64,000 bases of DNA from Lepus europaeus (GCF_033115175.1 NC_084850.1:19375218-19439217), one strand, 5' to 3'; positions 1 to 11,959 are shown, counted from the stretch's first letter. The notes: a model not told the origin generated them from the letters alone. A program made the numbers and translations.

Positions 1-394
1 AGCTGAGAATATTATGATATCATCAGATATGAATAGTACAAGAGAAGCAAGTTGTTAGGAAGGACATTTGTGTGTATAGGTTATAAAGTGATTAGAATTG
101 CCTGCTTTTGGCTTCAGCACATCTTTTTAAAATAGCTTTACTTGTTCTTGAATTTTTATTTCAAACATAAAGATGACACTATTTTCAAAATAGCTTTTTG
201 AAATCTACAAGAAATTTCACAGGAAGTATTTGACACTTCAGATTCATTTCATATAAGTAATGTCCACCTAAAGGATTTCTTTAGAACTGCTGAGTTTGTG
301 AGATATAGACTTCTAGTTTTAAATATTTCACTGGTTGACTGCATGTTCCCAGGAGTGAGAAAGAGAACAGTGGAAAGTAACAGTTACTTACTCA
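1..394. other. No recognised feature
   Basis: AT-rich single-copy-looking sequence. I see no open reading frame of note, no recognisable repeat and no RNA gene in it. Confidence 0.4.
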
Positions 395-570
395 GAAGGC
401 AGCATAGTGCAGAGGCTTAAAAGTATTGCCCTAAAATCAAAGTGATCCAAGTTCAAAATCCAGCTTTGTCAAATGGGAATGTTACTTTACTTCTCTGTCT
501 CATTTGCCCCAAGCATACATCAGAGATGACAAATTATCAACTTTATGGGATTGTGAGAATTTAATGTGAT
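395..570 (+). repeat. MIR-like ancient tRNA-derived SINE
   Basis: The order of motifs fits MIR: a 'gcatagtgcagagg' start, a 'gttcaaaatccagct' B-box-like stretch, a 'cttctctgtctcat' core and a trailing 'gggattgtgagaatttaatg'. It is heavily diverged, as expected for a mammal-wide repeat. The family call is by eye only. Confidence 0.6.
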
Positions 571-704
571 AATAGATTGAATCTTCTGAGACACTCATTT
601 CTGTAGGCAAAAAAACAATAGAATATCAACTTTTTTTTTAATCTACACACATGGAGCACAGTGCATTTAATCGATGTTAGCCATTATTATTGAGGAGATA
701 CGAC

Positions 705-835
705 TTCCAAGTCTGGCTCCACAGATCAATTACATGTGACTTTAGAGAAGTTACATCCATGCTCTGAGACCCAGATTTTTCATCTATCCAATAAGGAGGT
801 TGATCCATCCTGTTGGCTCTTTAAAATTCTTTCAT
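705..835 (+). repeat. MIR-like fragment
   Basis: The run 'tctggctccacag', then 'tgtgactttagagaagtta', then 'tctgagacccagatttttcatct' follows the middle of the MIR consensus. Both ends are eroded. Confidence 0.5.
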
Positions 836-900
836 GCTTTCACATGCTGTGTTCTTACCTGTGAGTATTAATTTTCCCCAAATTAGGGATTTTATAAGTT

Positions 901-1022
901 CCTTGAGGGCAGAGAACTTTATGTCTTTCATTGTTGTGCCCTTAGTTCTATAACGGTCAGTGCCTGGCACATAGAAGGGGCACAATTAGCCTTATGCAAG
1001 TGAACCCTGAGGTGAATAAATG
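901..1022 (+). repeat. L2-like 3' end
   Basis: It contains 'ccttgagggcagagaactt', then 'cagtgcctggcacatagaag', and ends in 'gaataaatgaa'. This is the usual motif order of the LINE-2 3' terminus. Confidence 0.6.
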
Positions 1023-1872
1023 AAGGCAAAACCAAGGCCAGATCGAAGGCAATTAGTCTTGATACTTTTGGTACCCTTTTGCCTTTATTCCCCTCGAGGC
1101 TGTTGAGGCCAACCTGAGATGAAGTATTCTAGACCAACTGTCACTAGGGAATATTGATTGACTTCCTCAGATAATTACTCCCTCCCCACCCTTGGGGAGA
1201 CAGGTGGAATTCCTACTTTCACAGAAGAGTCAGGTGCTCATTTCCCCCTAATCTAATAATTATTTAAACAGAAAAGAGGAGAAAGTTGAAATTATGATCG
1301 AATCACTGTGTTGAAGAGGTAAGGATGTCTGCCCTGGGTCTTCTGGAAGAGAAAGAAGAGCATTTCCTATAAAGGTAGGAAAATAAATTTTTTGGTGTAT
1401 AAAAAACATATCATTATCAAGAGTTTTAGTGGCATTTTAAAAATAAAAGTTTAAATTCCATTTTCATAGTATTGAAATTTTAGAAGGAATATGAAGTATT
1501 TTGGCAAGCACTCAGTGTCTACATTTACTTGGGGTAAGAGGCTTATGGTAAAATGTTGAATTGAAAATAATAAATGAGAATTCCTGCCATAGCACAGATC
1601 CTCAAACTATTATTTGTTGTTTTAAGTTACTAAACTGTAATATGATTAAATCTGACAGCTGCCTTTAAAGAAAATATAGCAAATTTTGAAATCAAGCAGA
1701 AAACACATCTGTTTTTAATCTCTTATCCTACTTCAGTGGATAGGATTTCTATGGTATAATTTCTTTCTATGAGTAGCATACGATAAGACAACTTAATAAA
1801 TGCAGTCTCATTGAGATATTACAATGGTGGAGAGGGGAGAGAAAAGCGATGGGAGAGGTGACCAGTGAAGTC
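1023..1872. other. No recognised feature
   Basis: AT-rich non-coding sequence with no long ORF and no repeat that I can name. Confidence 0.4.
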
Positions 1873-2097
1873 AGTCCTTGGGCCCCTGCGCCTGAGTGGG
1901 AGGTCCGGAAGAAGCTCCTGGCTCCTGGCTTCAGATTGGCCCAGCTCTGGGTATTGTGGCCATCTGGGGAGTGAACCAGTGGATGGAAGACTTCTCTCTG
2001 CCTCTCCTCTCTCTGTCTCTCTATCTCTCTTTCTCTCTCTCTCTCTCCCTCTCTCTGTAACTCTACTTCTCAAATAAATAAATAAATAAATAAAATC
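1873..2097 (+). mobile_element. CSINE fragment (5'-truncated)
   Basis: This is the lagomorph tRNA-derived C SINE in sense orientation. The head with A and B boxes is missing. What remains is the body ('cttgggcccctgc', 'gaagctcctggctcctgg', 'ggggagtgaaccagtggat'), a CT microsatellite and an (AATA)n tail. Short ORFs across it are chance frames. Confidence 0.8.
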
Positions 2098-2111
2098 TAT
2101 AATAAAAATGC

Positions 2112-2640
2112 CCCATTTGCTCTCTGGCTTCCGGTGATCTATACTTCTCATGTGACTTCTGCCATGATGCCATCAACCATGTTGTGATTCAGCCAAGGGA
2201 GTCCCAACCTGAGCCAAGCAGATGCAACTGCCCAAACTTGGACACTCACCATCCAAAACTATGAACTAAATAAACCTCTTTTTAAAAGATTTATTAATTT
2301 ATTTGAAAGGTAGAGTTACAGAGAGGCAGAGGCAGATAAAGAGAGATCTTCCATCCTCTGGTTCACTCCCCTGATGGCTGCAATGGCAAGAGCTGCACTG
2401 ATTCAAAGTCAGGAGCCAGGAGCCATGAGCTTCTTCCGGGTCTCTGATGTGGGTTCAGGGGCCCAAGGACTTGAGCCATCTTCTACTGCTTTCCCAGGCC
2501 ATAGCAGAGAGCTGGATCGGAAGTGGATTGACCAGATCTCTAAACAGCACCCACAAAACTCTTAAGTTTATAAAGTATACAGCCTTAGGTATTTTGTCAT
2601 AACAACAGAAAACACACTAATGCAATTAGTTAGCATTTTC
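2112..2640 (+). mobile_element. MaLR LTR remnant (MST/THE1-like), split by a CSINE
   Basis: The left part (to about 2281) runs from 'tctctggcttccggtg' through 'ccatgatgccatcaacca' to 'aactaaataaacctc'. The right part (from about 2557) carries 'tataaagtatacagccttag' and 'aaaacacactaatgca'. The order matches the 3' half of MST/THE1-type ERVL-MaLR LTRs, including the polyadenylation region. The CSINE at 2282-2556 interrupts it, so the LTR is older than that SINE. Confidence 0.6.
2282..2556 (-). mobile_element. CSINE (antisense)
   Basis: It reads in reverse: an A-rich tail complement ('aagatttattaatttatttg'), then 'ggttcactcccctgatggc', then 'gagccaggagccatgagctt'. It sits inside a MaLR LTR. An 'aaac(c)tctt' motif occurs on both sides (about 2272 and 2557) and may be the TSD. 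Confidence 0.8.
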
Positions 2641-2697
2641 TGAGCACCTACTACATACCAGGTAAGTGATAGTAGTTAATTATCAGAATAAACTTGA

Positions 2698-3490
2698 GAT
2701 TGGCTCAGCAAGATGGTGGAATAGTGAGGGCATGCACTGATAGTCCGGGAAAAGATAGTTTAATAAAAGTGGAGTTACTGTAGTCTCAGGAAAAGGCTCA
2801 AGAAAAAATTGCAGAGGAAACTCTTCCGGATCTAGTGGATGTGACATGGAGGACCTACAGGGAGAGCAAGGATGCCCATGTGTGGAAGCCGAGGCATGGA
2901 AGCTGAGTTGTGGAGTCTGCGCACCAGCACTGGAAGGGGAGTGAGACAAAAACCTCAGTAACCTGAGACATTGTTGGGGAAAGGCAGAAAGAGCCTAGAG
3001 GGAACGAGGCTTGAAGCCCCGCACGAGAAAGTTCACCAGGCTGACTGGAGGAGAGAAAAAAAACGAATAAATAAGGGGAACCAGCACGGACACTAGCCTC
3101 TCTCTCCACGCACCTTACAAAGCAGAGCAAGAGAAAGAGCAGGTGCCATTTTGGACATACATAAAGCGGCACCTGCCATCAGACAAGCAGAAAAACCTGA
3201 CTCTGGTGGGGAGAAATAACTTGAGGTTAGAAACTAGTGGAAGTGTGGAGCTAACGAACTGAGACTGCGAAAATCTAGGGGTGGGTGAGAGAACTCACCG
3301 AGTACACAAATTCGGTAACCTTGGCAACCCTATGAGAGACTGCAGAGAAATTTGAGACCACACTGAGGGCTGCATAGACCCTTTGTGTGGTCCTTGGGGT
3401 AGAGCAGATGAATATTCAGAGGGGCCAGATTTCATACATTGACTACCCTCAATTCCACTCAGCTGTGCGGAATTACTTCCCTTCTGAGTC

Positions 3491-3530
<40 letters not shown>

Positions 3531-3725
3531 AAACAAGCAAGAGAGAGAACAACCTGGGTGAGTCACCTTTGGCACACCCTTATCCCTGAAGAACCAAACA
3601 GAGCTCTCTGGCCACACCCATCACAGCCTCTAAGGATCCATCAAAAGCAGACAGTCCACATAATCTTGAGTCATAGTATAATGAGAAAAAACACCACAGC
3701 GAAGAAACCAAAGAATATCTCCACA
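2698..3725 (+). promoter_or_regulatory. L1-1 5'UTR (internal promoter region)
   Basis: About 1 kb precedes ORF1, starting with the 'caagatgg' motif common to L1 5' ends. The antisense elements C and E show the same start ('cgccatcttgccgc' in complement). A (GA)n run lies at about 3494-3529. By family knowledge this region carries the sense RNA polymerase II promoter. The sequence shows no separate proof of activity, and this copy is old. Confidence 0.6.
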
Positions 3726-5024
3726 ATGCCAAACAACAAACGCAGAAACCAAGGTAACAAGAACAAGGAAGACACTATGACACCCCCAAATGAAAAGGAA
3801 ACCCCAATTCAAGATTATGAAGATGATGAGATAGAAGAAATGCAAGAAGTGGATCTCAAAAAATTGATAAGAACATTAAGAAGTTCTGAAAACAAATTCT
3901 TGAACTACAGAAATCCTTAATGGACAGGATAGGAAATCTCTCTCGCAAAAATGAAATATTAAGGAGGAATCAAAATGAAACAAAGCAGTTAGTAGAACAT
4001 GAAACTGTGATAGTGACGAGAAATCATGATGAAATGAAGAACTCAATAGATCAAATGACAAACACATTAGAGAGCCTTAAAAACAGAATGAGTGAAGCAG
4101 AAGAGAGACTATCAGACTTAGAAGACAGAGCACAGGAAAGTATACAGGCAAACCAAAGAAAAGAAGAAGAAATTAGAAATCTAAAAAATATTGTCAGGAA
4201 TCTACAGGATACTATCAAAAAACCCAACATTCGGGTTCTAGGAGTTCCTGAAGGCATGGAGAGGGAGAAAGGATTAGAAGGCCTTTTTAGTGAGATACTA
4301 GCAGAAAATTTCCCAGGTTTGGAGAAGGACAGAGACATCCTAGTTCAGGAAGCTCATAGAACCCCTAATAAACATGACCAAAGGAGATCCTCACCACGAC
4401 ACATTGTAATTAAACTCACCACAGTGAAACATAAAGAAAAGATCCTAAAAGGTGCAAGAGAGAAATGTCAGATTACTCTTAGAGGATCTCCAATTAGACT
4501 CACAGCAGACTTCTCATCAGAAACCCTACAGGCTGGGAGGGAATGGCGAGATATAGCCCAGGTACTAAAAGAGAAAAACTGCCAGCCCAAAACTGTTGAA
4601 ATCTTTACTTAATATATACTGAACTGATCTTCTGTATATAAAGAGAATTGAAAATGAATCTTGATGTGAATGGAAGTGGAGAGGGACCTGGAAAGGGGAG
4701 GGTTGCGAGTGGGAGGGAATTTATGGGAGGTGGGAAGCCATTGTAATCCATAAGCTGTACTTTGGAAATTTATATTCTTTAAATAAAAGTTTAATAAATG
4801 ACAAAAAAAGAAAAAAAAGAAAAATAAATGCCAGTCCAGAATATTATATATTGCAAAGCTCTCATTTGTGAATGAAGGTGAAATTAAGACTTTTCATAGC
4901 AAACAGAAATTGAAAGAATTTGTCACCACTCGTCCAGCCCTGCAAAAAAATGCTTAAAGATGTGCTACACATAGAAACACAGAAACACGGCCATCAATAT
5001 GAAAGGAAGAAAACCTACCAGTAA
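3726..5024 (+). pseudogene. L1-1 ORF1 (RNA-binding chaperone), broken
   Basis: ORF1p is the trimeric nucleic-acid-binding protein of L1. The frame starts at the ATG of MPNNKRRNQGNKNKED (3726). It is thrown out of frame near 3890 by a missing base relative to elements C and E. It resumes from 3920 with a long heptad-rich coiled coil (NEILRRNQNE to ESLKNRMSEAEERLSD), an RRM-like region (NIRVLGVPEGME) and part of the C-terminal domain (RHIVIKLTTVKHKEKILKGA). The frame is then cut by an inserted L1 3' end. The remaining C-terminal segment (KLSFVNEGEIKTFHSKQKLK) lies at 4850-5024 and has a further one-base gain near 4945. Not functional. Confidence 0.9.
4589..4828 (+). mobile_element. Nested L1 3'-end fragment in ORF1 of L1-1
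   Basis: A strongly 5'-truncated L1 contributes only its last ~210 bases: 'aaactgttgaaatc', 'cttctgtatataaagag', the G-rich tract, and 'ggaaatttatattctttaaa' followed by an A-rich tail. It lies between 'ctgccagccca' (ending 4589) and 'atgccagtccaga' (from 4828), an imperfect TSD. ORF1 of the host L1 continues directly after it. Confidence 0.88.
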
Positions 5025-5072
5025 ATGATCATAGGAAGCTCAAAGCATATACTAGAAAATATCTTTGGGAAA

Positions 5073-8000
5073 ATGGCAGGGCAAAGTCACTACTTATCAA
5101 TGGTCAAATTGAACGTTAATGGACTCAACTCTCCAGTTAAAATGCACAGACTGGCTGAATGGATTAAGGAACAAAACCCATCTATTTGCTGACTACAAGA
5201 AACTCATCTTTCCAAAAAAGATGCATGCAGACTGAAAGTGAAAGGTTGGAAAAACATATTCCATGCCAACAGAAATGAAAAAAAAAGCAGGTGTAGCCAT
5301 ATTAATATCAGACAAAATAAACTTTAACACAAAAACTGTTAAGAGAGACAAAGAGGGGCCGGGGCCGTGGCTCACTAGGCTAATCCTCCGCCTTGCAGTG
5401 CCGGCACACCGGGTTCTAGTCCCGGTGGGGGCACTGGATTCTGTCCTGGTTGCCCCTCTTCCAGGCCAGCTCTCTGCTGTGGCCAGGGAGTGCAGAGGAG
5501 GATGGCCCAAGTGCTTGGGCCCCGCACCCCATGGGAGACCAGGAGAAGCACCTGGCTCCTGCCATCGGATCAGCGCGGTGCGCCGGCCGCAGCGCGCCAG
5601 CCGCGGCGGCCATTGGAGGGTGAACCAACGGCAAAGGAAGACCTTTCTCTCTGTCTCTCTCTCACTCACTGTCAACTCTGCCTGTCAAAAAAAAAGAGAG
5701 AGACAAAGAGGGACACTATATAATGATTAAGGGTTCAATTCAACAGAAAGATGTAACTATTATAAATGTATATGCACCTAATTACAGGGCACTGGTAATT
5801 TAAAAGGTATTTTAAGGGACTTAAAGGGAGACTTAGATTCCAATACAATAGTACTGGGGGACTTCAATACTCCACTCTCAGAAATAGACGGATCAACCGG
5901 ACAGAAGCGCAACAAGGAAACAGCAGATTTAATTGACACTATTGCCCAGATGGATCTAAAAGATATCTACAGAATTTTCAATCCTACATTTAAAGATTTT
6001 GCATTCTTCTCAGCAGTGCCTGGAACCTTCTCTAGGATTGACCACATACTAGCCCATAAAGCAAGTCTCAGCAAATTAAAAAGAATTAGAATCATACCAT
6101 GCAGCTTCTCAGACCACAGTGGAATGAAGGTGGAAATTAGCAACTCAGGAATCCATAGAGAGTATGCAAACACATGGAGACTGAACAACATGCTCCTGAA
6201 TAAACACTGTGTCATAGAAGAAATCAAAAGAAAAATCAAAAACTTTCTGGAAGTAAATGAGGATAACAAACATATCAAAACTTATGGGATATGGCAAAAG
6301 CAGTGTTGAGAAGAAAGTTTATAGCAATAGGTGCCTACATCAAGAAATGGGAAAGGCACCAAATAAATGAGCTTTCAACGCATCTCAAGGATCTAGAAAA
6401 ACTGCAGCAAACCAGACCCAAATCTAGTAGGAGAAGAGAAATAATTAAAATCAGAGAAGAAATCAACAGGATTGAATAAAAAAATTACAAAAAATCAGCC
6501 AAGCGAAGAGTTGGTTTTTTGAAAAAATGAATAAAATTGACACCCCACTGGCCCAACTAACTAAAAAAAAAAAAAAGAGAAAAGACTCAAATCAAGAAAA
6601 TCAGAGATGAAAAAGGAAATGTAACAACAGACACCACAGAAATAAAAAGAATCATCAGAAATTACTACAAAGAGTTGTATGCCAGCAAACAGGGAAATCC
6701 ATCAGAAATGGATAGATTCCTGGACACATGCAATCTACCTAAATTGAATCATTAAGGCATAGAAAACCTAAATAGACCCAAAACTGAGAAAGACATAGAA
6801 ACAGTAATAAAGGCTCTCCCAACAAAGAAAAGCCCAGGACCAGATGGATTCACGGCTGAATTCTACCAGACATTTAAAGAAGAACTAACTCCATTTCTTC
6901 TCAAACTATTCAGAACATTTTTTGAAAAAGATGGAATCCTCCCAAATTCTTTCTATGAAGCCAGCATCACCTTAATCCCTAAGCCAGAGAAAGATGCAGC
7001 ATTGAAAGAGAATTACAGACCAATATCCCTGATGAACATAGATGCAAAAATCCTCAATAAAATTCTGGCCAATAGAATACAACAACACATCAGAAAGATC
7101 ATCCACCCAGACCAAGTGGGATTTATCCCTAGTGTGCAGTGATGGTTCAATGTTCACAAATCAATCAATGTGATACACCACTGTAACAAACTGCAGAAGA
7201 AAAATCATATTATTATTTCAATAGATACAGAGAAAGCATTCAATAAAATTCAACACCCTTTCATGATGAAAACTCTAAGCAAATTGGGTATAGAAGGAAT
7301 ATTGTTCAATACAATCAAAGCAATATATGAAAAACCACAGCCAGCATCCTATTGAATGGGGAAAAGTTGGAAGCATTTCTGCTGAGATCTGGTACCAGAC
7401 AGGGATGCCCACTCTCACCACTGCTCTTCAATATACTTCTGGAAGTCTTAGCCAGAGGTATTAGGCAAGAAAAAGAAATTAAAGGGATACAAATTGAGAA
7501 GGAAGAACTCAAACTATCCCTCTTTGCAGATGATATGATTCTTTATTTAGGGGACCCAAAGAACTCTACTAAGAGACTACTGGAACTCATAGAAGATTTT
7601 GGCAAAGTAGCAGGATATAAAATCAATGCACAAAAATCAGTAGCCTTTGTATACACAGGCAATGCCACGACTGAGGAAAAACTGCTAAGATCAATCCCAT
7701 TCATAGCTACAAAAACAATCAAATACCTTGGAATAAACTTAACCATGGACTTCAAAGATCTGTACGATGAAAATTACAAAATCTTAAAGAAAGAAATAGA
7801 AAATGATACCAAAAAATGGAAAAATCTTCCATGCTCATGAATTGGAAGAATCAACATCATCAAAGTGTCCATTCTTCCAAAAGCAATTTATAGATTCAAT
7901 GCAATACCAGTCAAGATACCAAAGACATTCTTCTCAGATCTAGAAAAAATGATGCTGAAATTCATATGGAGATGCAGGAGACCTCGAATAGCCAAAGCAA

Positions 8001-9187
8001 TCTTGTACAACAAAAACAAAGCCGGAGGCATCACAATACCAGATTTCAGGACATACTACAGGGCAATTGTTATCAAAACAGCATGGTACTGGTACAGAAA
8101 CAGATGGATAGACCAATGGAACAGAATAGAAACACCAAAAATAAACCCAAACATCTATAGCCAACTTATATTTGATCAAGGATCTAAAACCAATTCCTGG
8201 AGCAAGGACTGTCTATTCAATAAATGGTTCTGGGAAAATTGGATTTCCATGTGCAGAAGCATGAAGCAAGACTCCTACCTTTCACCTTACACAAAAATCC
8301 ACTCAGCATAAATTAAAGACCTAAATCTACGACCTGGCACCATCAAATTATTAGAGAGCATTGGAGAAACCCCGCAAGATATTGGCACTGGCAAAGACTT
8401 CCTGGAAAAGACTCTAGAGGCGCAGGCAGTCAAAGACAAAATTAAGTATTGGGATTGCATCAGATTGAGAAGTTTCTGTACTTCAAAAGAGACAGGCTAG
8501 TGAAGAGGCAACAGACAGAATGGGAAAAATATTTGCAAACTATGCTACAGATAAAGGATTAATAACCAGAATCTACAAAGAGATCAAGAAACACCACAAC
8601 ATGAAAACAAGCAAGCCACTTAAGAGATGGGCCAAGGACCTCTATAGGTATTTTTCAAAAGAGGAAATCCAAATGGCCAACAGACAATGAAAAAATGTTC
8701 AGGATCACTAGCAATCAGGGAAATGCAAATCAAAATCACAATGAGGTTTCACCTCACCCCAGTTAGAATGACTCACATACAGAAATCTACCAACAACAGA
8801 TGCTGGTGAGGATGTGGGGAAAATGGGACACTAATACACTGTTGGTGGGAATGTAAACTGGTAATGCCACTATGGAAGTCAGTCTGGATATTCCTCAGAA
8901 ACCTGAATATAACCCTACCATATAACACAGCCATCCCACTCCTTGGAATTTACCCAAAGGAAATTAAATTGGCAAACAAATAAGCCATCTGCACATTAAT
9001 GTTTATTGCAGCTCAATTCACAATAGCTAAAAACTGGAATCAACCTAAATGCCCATCAGCAGTAGACTGGATAAAGAAATTATGGGATATGTACTCTACA
9101 GAATACTATACAGCAGTCAAAAACAATGAAATCCAGTCATCTGCAGCAAAATGGAGGAATCTGGAAAACATTATGCTGAGTGATTAA
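5073..9187 (+). pseudogene. L1-1 ORF2 (endonuclease-reverse transcriptase), broken
   Basis: ORF2p nicks target DNA and reverse-transcribes L1 RNA. The ATG at 5073 opens MAGQSHYLSMVKLNVNGLNS, the apurinic-endonuclease-like domain, but an in-frame TGA follows at about 5191. A CSINE splits the domain at 5358-5696. The rest of the endonuclease is visible at 5950-6309 (FSRIDHILAHKASLSKLK, SDHSGMKVEI). The RT domain spans roughly 6800-7840, with [35 protein letters not shown] and the catalytic FADDMILYL at about 7525. The thumb/C-terminal region ([20 protein letters not shown]) follows to 8311, and the cysteine-rich end to 9187 (MLSD then stop). Multiple stops and frameshifts show it is inactive. 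Confidence 0.9.
5358..5696 (+). mobile_element. CSINE2-type SINE, full-length, with exact TSD
   Basis: A young-looking full-length C SINE. The head reads 'ggccggggccgtggctcact', with a tRNA A box and a B box 'gggttctagtcc' near 5411. The body follows ('caagtgcttgggccccgcac'), then a CT-rich stretch and a poly(A). It is flanked by a perfect 16-bp TSD, agagagacaaagaggg, at 5342-5357 and 5697-5712. By family knowledge it is transcribed by RNA polymerase III and mobilised by L1 ORF2p. It interrupts L1-1 ORF2. Confidence 0.95.
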
Positions 9188-10438
9188 GCCAGTCCCATAT
9201 CATATGTTCTCCCTGATCAGTGTCAACTAACCAAGCACCAAAAAGGAAACCTGTTGAAGTGAAATAGACACTATGAGAAACAGTGACTTGATCAGCCCTT
9301 GCCCTGACTGTTGATGAAAAACTTAATACTTTATCCCTCCTAGTATTTTTTTTGTTTGTTCTACTTAATACTATTTGTTGAATTCTGTAATCAATACATA
9401 GTTATTCTTAAGTGTTGAAACTTAACTGAAAAGTGATTCCTGTTAAATATAAGAGTGGGAATAAGAGAGGGAAGAGATGTACAATTTGGGACATGCTCAA
9501 GCTGACTTGCCCCAAATGGTAGAGTTAGAAACATACCAGGGGATTCCAATTTAATCCCATCTAGGTGGCATGTACCAATGCCATCTCACTAGTCCAAGTG
9601 ATCAATTTCTGTTCACAATTGATCATAATGATAGGACTAAGGGTCAAAGGTATCACATAAACAAGACTAGTGTCTGAAAATACTAACTGATAGAATAAAA
9701 AAAAAGGGAGAGAATGATCCAACATGGGAAGCGGGATACACAGCAGACTCATAGAATGGCAGATGTCCTAAACAGCACTCTGGCCTCAGAATCAGCCCTT
9801 AAGGCATTCAGATCTGGATAAAAAGCCCATGTGAGTATTTCAGGCATGGAAAGCCAAGACACTGTGGCAAAAAAAATGACCTAAATGAAAGATTTCCGTG
9901 AGTGTGATCCCAGTGGAGAGAACAGGTCATCAAAGAAGGAGGTACCTTTCTCTGAAGGGAGGAAAGAACTTCCACTTTGACTATGACCTTGTCTAAATAT
10001 GATCAGAGTCGGTGAACTCAAAATGCTTCCATAGTCTTGGCAACTCATGACAAGAGCCTAGGGTGATTACTGATGCCATAAACAAGAGTGTCAATTTATT
10101 AAGTCAACAACAGGAGTCACTGTGCACTTATTCCTCATGTAGGATCTCTGTCCTTAATGTGCTGTACGTTGTGATTTAATGCTATAACTAGTACTAAAAC
10201 AGTATTTTTCACTTTGTGTTTCTACGTGGGTGGAAACTGTTGAAATATTTACTGAATATATACTAAACTGATCTTCTGTATATAAAGATAATTGAAAATG
10301 AATCTTGATGTGAATGGAAGGGGAGAGGGAGCAGAAAAGGGGAGGGTTGTGGGTCAGAGCGAAGTTGGGGGGTGGGAGCCATTGTAATCCATAAACTGTA
10401 CTTTGGAAATTTATATTCATTAAATTGAAGTTAAAAAA
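9188..10438 (+). other. L1-1 3'UTR
   Basis: About 1.25 kb lies between the ORF2 stop and the A-rich tail. Landmarks used to classify other copies are 'ctgatcagtgtcaactaacc' (9216), 'gaccttgtctaaatatgatc' (9987), 'ttaatgtgctgta' (10154), 'cttctgtatataaag' (10273), a G-rich purine tract (10318-10378) and 'gtactttggaaatttatatt' (10398). The region is non-coding; short ORFs in it are chance. Confidence 0.85.
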
Positions 10439-10599
10439 AGAATGAACTTGAAAGGTAGATATTATTGCTATTTTTATTATTCTAACTTACAAAGGAAGAG
10501 AGTGAGGACAGTTGTGGCTTGGGACTTCTCTGGCTTTGCACAGTTAGTAATGGGTGTTCAAGCTCTTCACAGCCTGATTCCAAACCACATGCTCTTAAT

Positions 10600-10941
10600 T
10601 TTTAAAAAAGATTTATTTATTTACTTTAAAGTCCAAGTTACAGAGAGAGGGAGAAGGACACAGAGATAAAAATCTTCCATCTGCTGGTTCAGTCCCCAAA
10701 TAGTCACAATGGCTGGTGCTGGGGCAGACTGGAGCCAGGAACCAGTAGTTTCATTTTGGTCTCCCACATGGGTGGCTGAGGCCCAAGCACTTGGGGCATC
10801 TTTTGCTGCTTTCCTAGGCTCAGTAGCAGAGATCTAGGTCAGAAGTAGAGGAGCCAGCAATCAAAACCAGTACCCATATGGGATGCTGTCACTGCAGATG
10901 GCAGCTTAGCCTGTTGCATCAAAGCATCTACCATGTAGCTT
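10600..10941 (-). mobile_element. CSINE (antisense), old
   Basis: It starts with the tail complement 'aaaagatttatttatttac' and continues 'cttccatctgctggttcagt', 'ggagccaggaaccag' and 'cccacatgggtggc'. It ends near 'gttgcatcaaagcatc'. Divergence is high. Confidence 0.8.
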
Positions 10942-11326
10942 TCTATTTTAACAAAAGTAAACTGCCACAGAGAAGCTGCTACTGTTTTACTACAGAAAAA
11001 ATTATCTAAATTATCTATATTCATATATTTAATGTGCCTCAGAGTTCTTATATTTCTTTTGTTTCCTCAATTAGAATGATGCTAGGTGCCTACTTAATAC
11101 TCAATGATTGATTGATCAATTGACTGATTAATAATAAGTAATGATATCTGGCTTGCACATATTTCTTTCTTAGGAAATATTCAATGGCCTGACAATAACT
11201 TGAGTTAAATAATGGTAATTTACAAAGCACACACACACACAGGTTATAGGATAATTTCACAGCAAAGACAATTTTATCATTTTGCAGAAGTCTTGAGGAT
11301 ATAGTTGTCAAAATGAAAATTGACCA
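10942..11326. other. No recognised feature
   Basis: AT-rich sequence with a short (CA)n at about 11227-11242. No coding potential is apparent. Confidence 0.4.
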
Positions 11327-11620
11327 CATTTTTGAAAGGCAGAGACACAGGGAAAGGCAGGGGGAGATTGTTCAATAACTGGTTCACTCCAAATGCCTGC
11401 AACAGTCTGGGCTAGGCCAGGCCAGAGTATGGAGCTTGGAACTCATTCTGGGTCTCCCACGTGGATGGCTAGCATCACTGACTACCTTGCAGTATGTATT
11501 ATTAGGACTGGTAGTGATTCTGACTGGAAGTGGGAACAGAAGCAGAATTCAAATCCAGGCACTCTGATATGGGGCACGATATCTCAAATGTCATTTTAAC
11601 CAGTGCCAAATGCCCACTCC
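11327..11620 (-). mobile_element. CSINE (antisense), old
   Basis: The motif order is 'tttttgaaaggcagagacac', 'actggttcactccaaatgcc', 'ctgggtctcccacgtggatg' and 'gatatctcaaatgtcat'. It is diverged, with internal gaps. Confidence 0.75.
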
Positions 11621-11959
11621 CATATCACTTCTTAGAGACCAAATGTAAAAATAGTTTTTCAAGAGGAAATGAAAAAGTTTTGAAGGCCTGATTTTTCATC
11701 TAGACTTGAGAATACTAGACTTGAGAATTGGATATGAATCAAAATGCCTTGCAGAACTAACTCTCTAATAGCTCTGACAGCAGACATAAAACTTGAAATT
11801 CTTGACATTTCATGTATGCATGAACTTGAAGGAATAAAATGAGTGGGGTAAGGGTGGTGTATACTTCATGTGGAAAATTAAACTTGATTTTTTAACATTC
11901 ATTACAATTTCATTTATATAATTTCAGATCAGGAGCCTGTGGAAAACTAGAGAGTTGGA

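Larger units (their letters stand above)
2698..10438 (+). mobile_element. L1-1: full-length, decayed lagomorph LINE-1
   Basis: This is a complete non-LTR retrotransposon in order: 5'UTR beginning near 'cagcaagatggtggaatag', ORF1, inter-ORF spacer, ORF2 with endonuclease and reverse transcriptase segments, long 3'UTR with a G-rich polypurine stretch, and a short A-rich tail. The flanks carry a 13-bp TSD with one mismatch: agaataaacttga at 2685-2697 and agaatgaacttga at 10439-10451. That fixes both ends. ORF1 and ORF2 are broken by point stops, indels and two nested insertions (an L1 tail at about 4589-4828 and a CSINE at 5358-5696), so this copy is dead. Its 3'UTR is the reference for the antisense 3'UTR pieces elsewhere in the window. 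Confidence 0.92.

Noticed and set aside
5356-5430. tRNA gene at the CSINE head (also 24329-24400)
   Set aside because: The A and B boxes are present, but the sequence is the tRNA-derived SINE head followed by SINE body and poly(A). It does not fold as a full tRNA.
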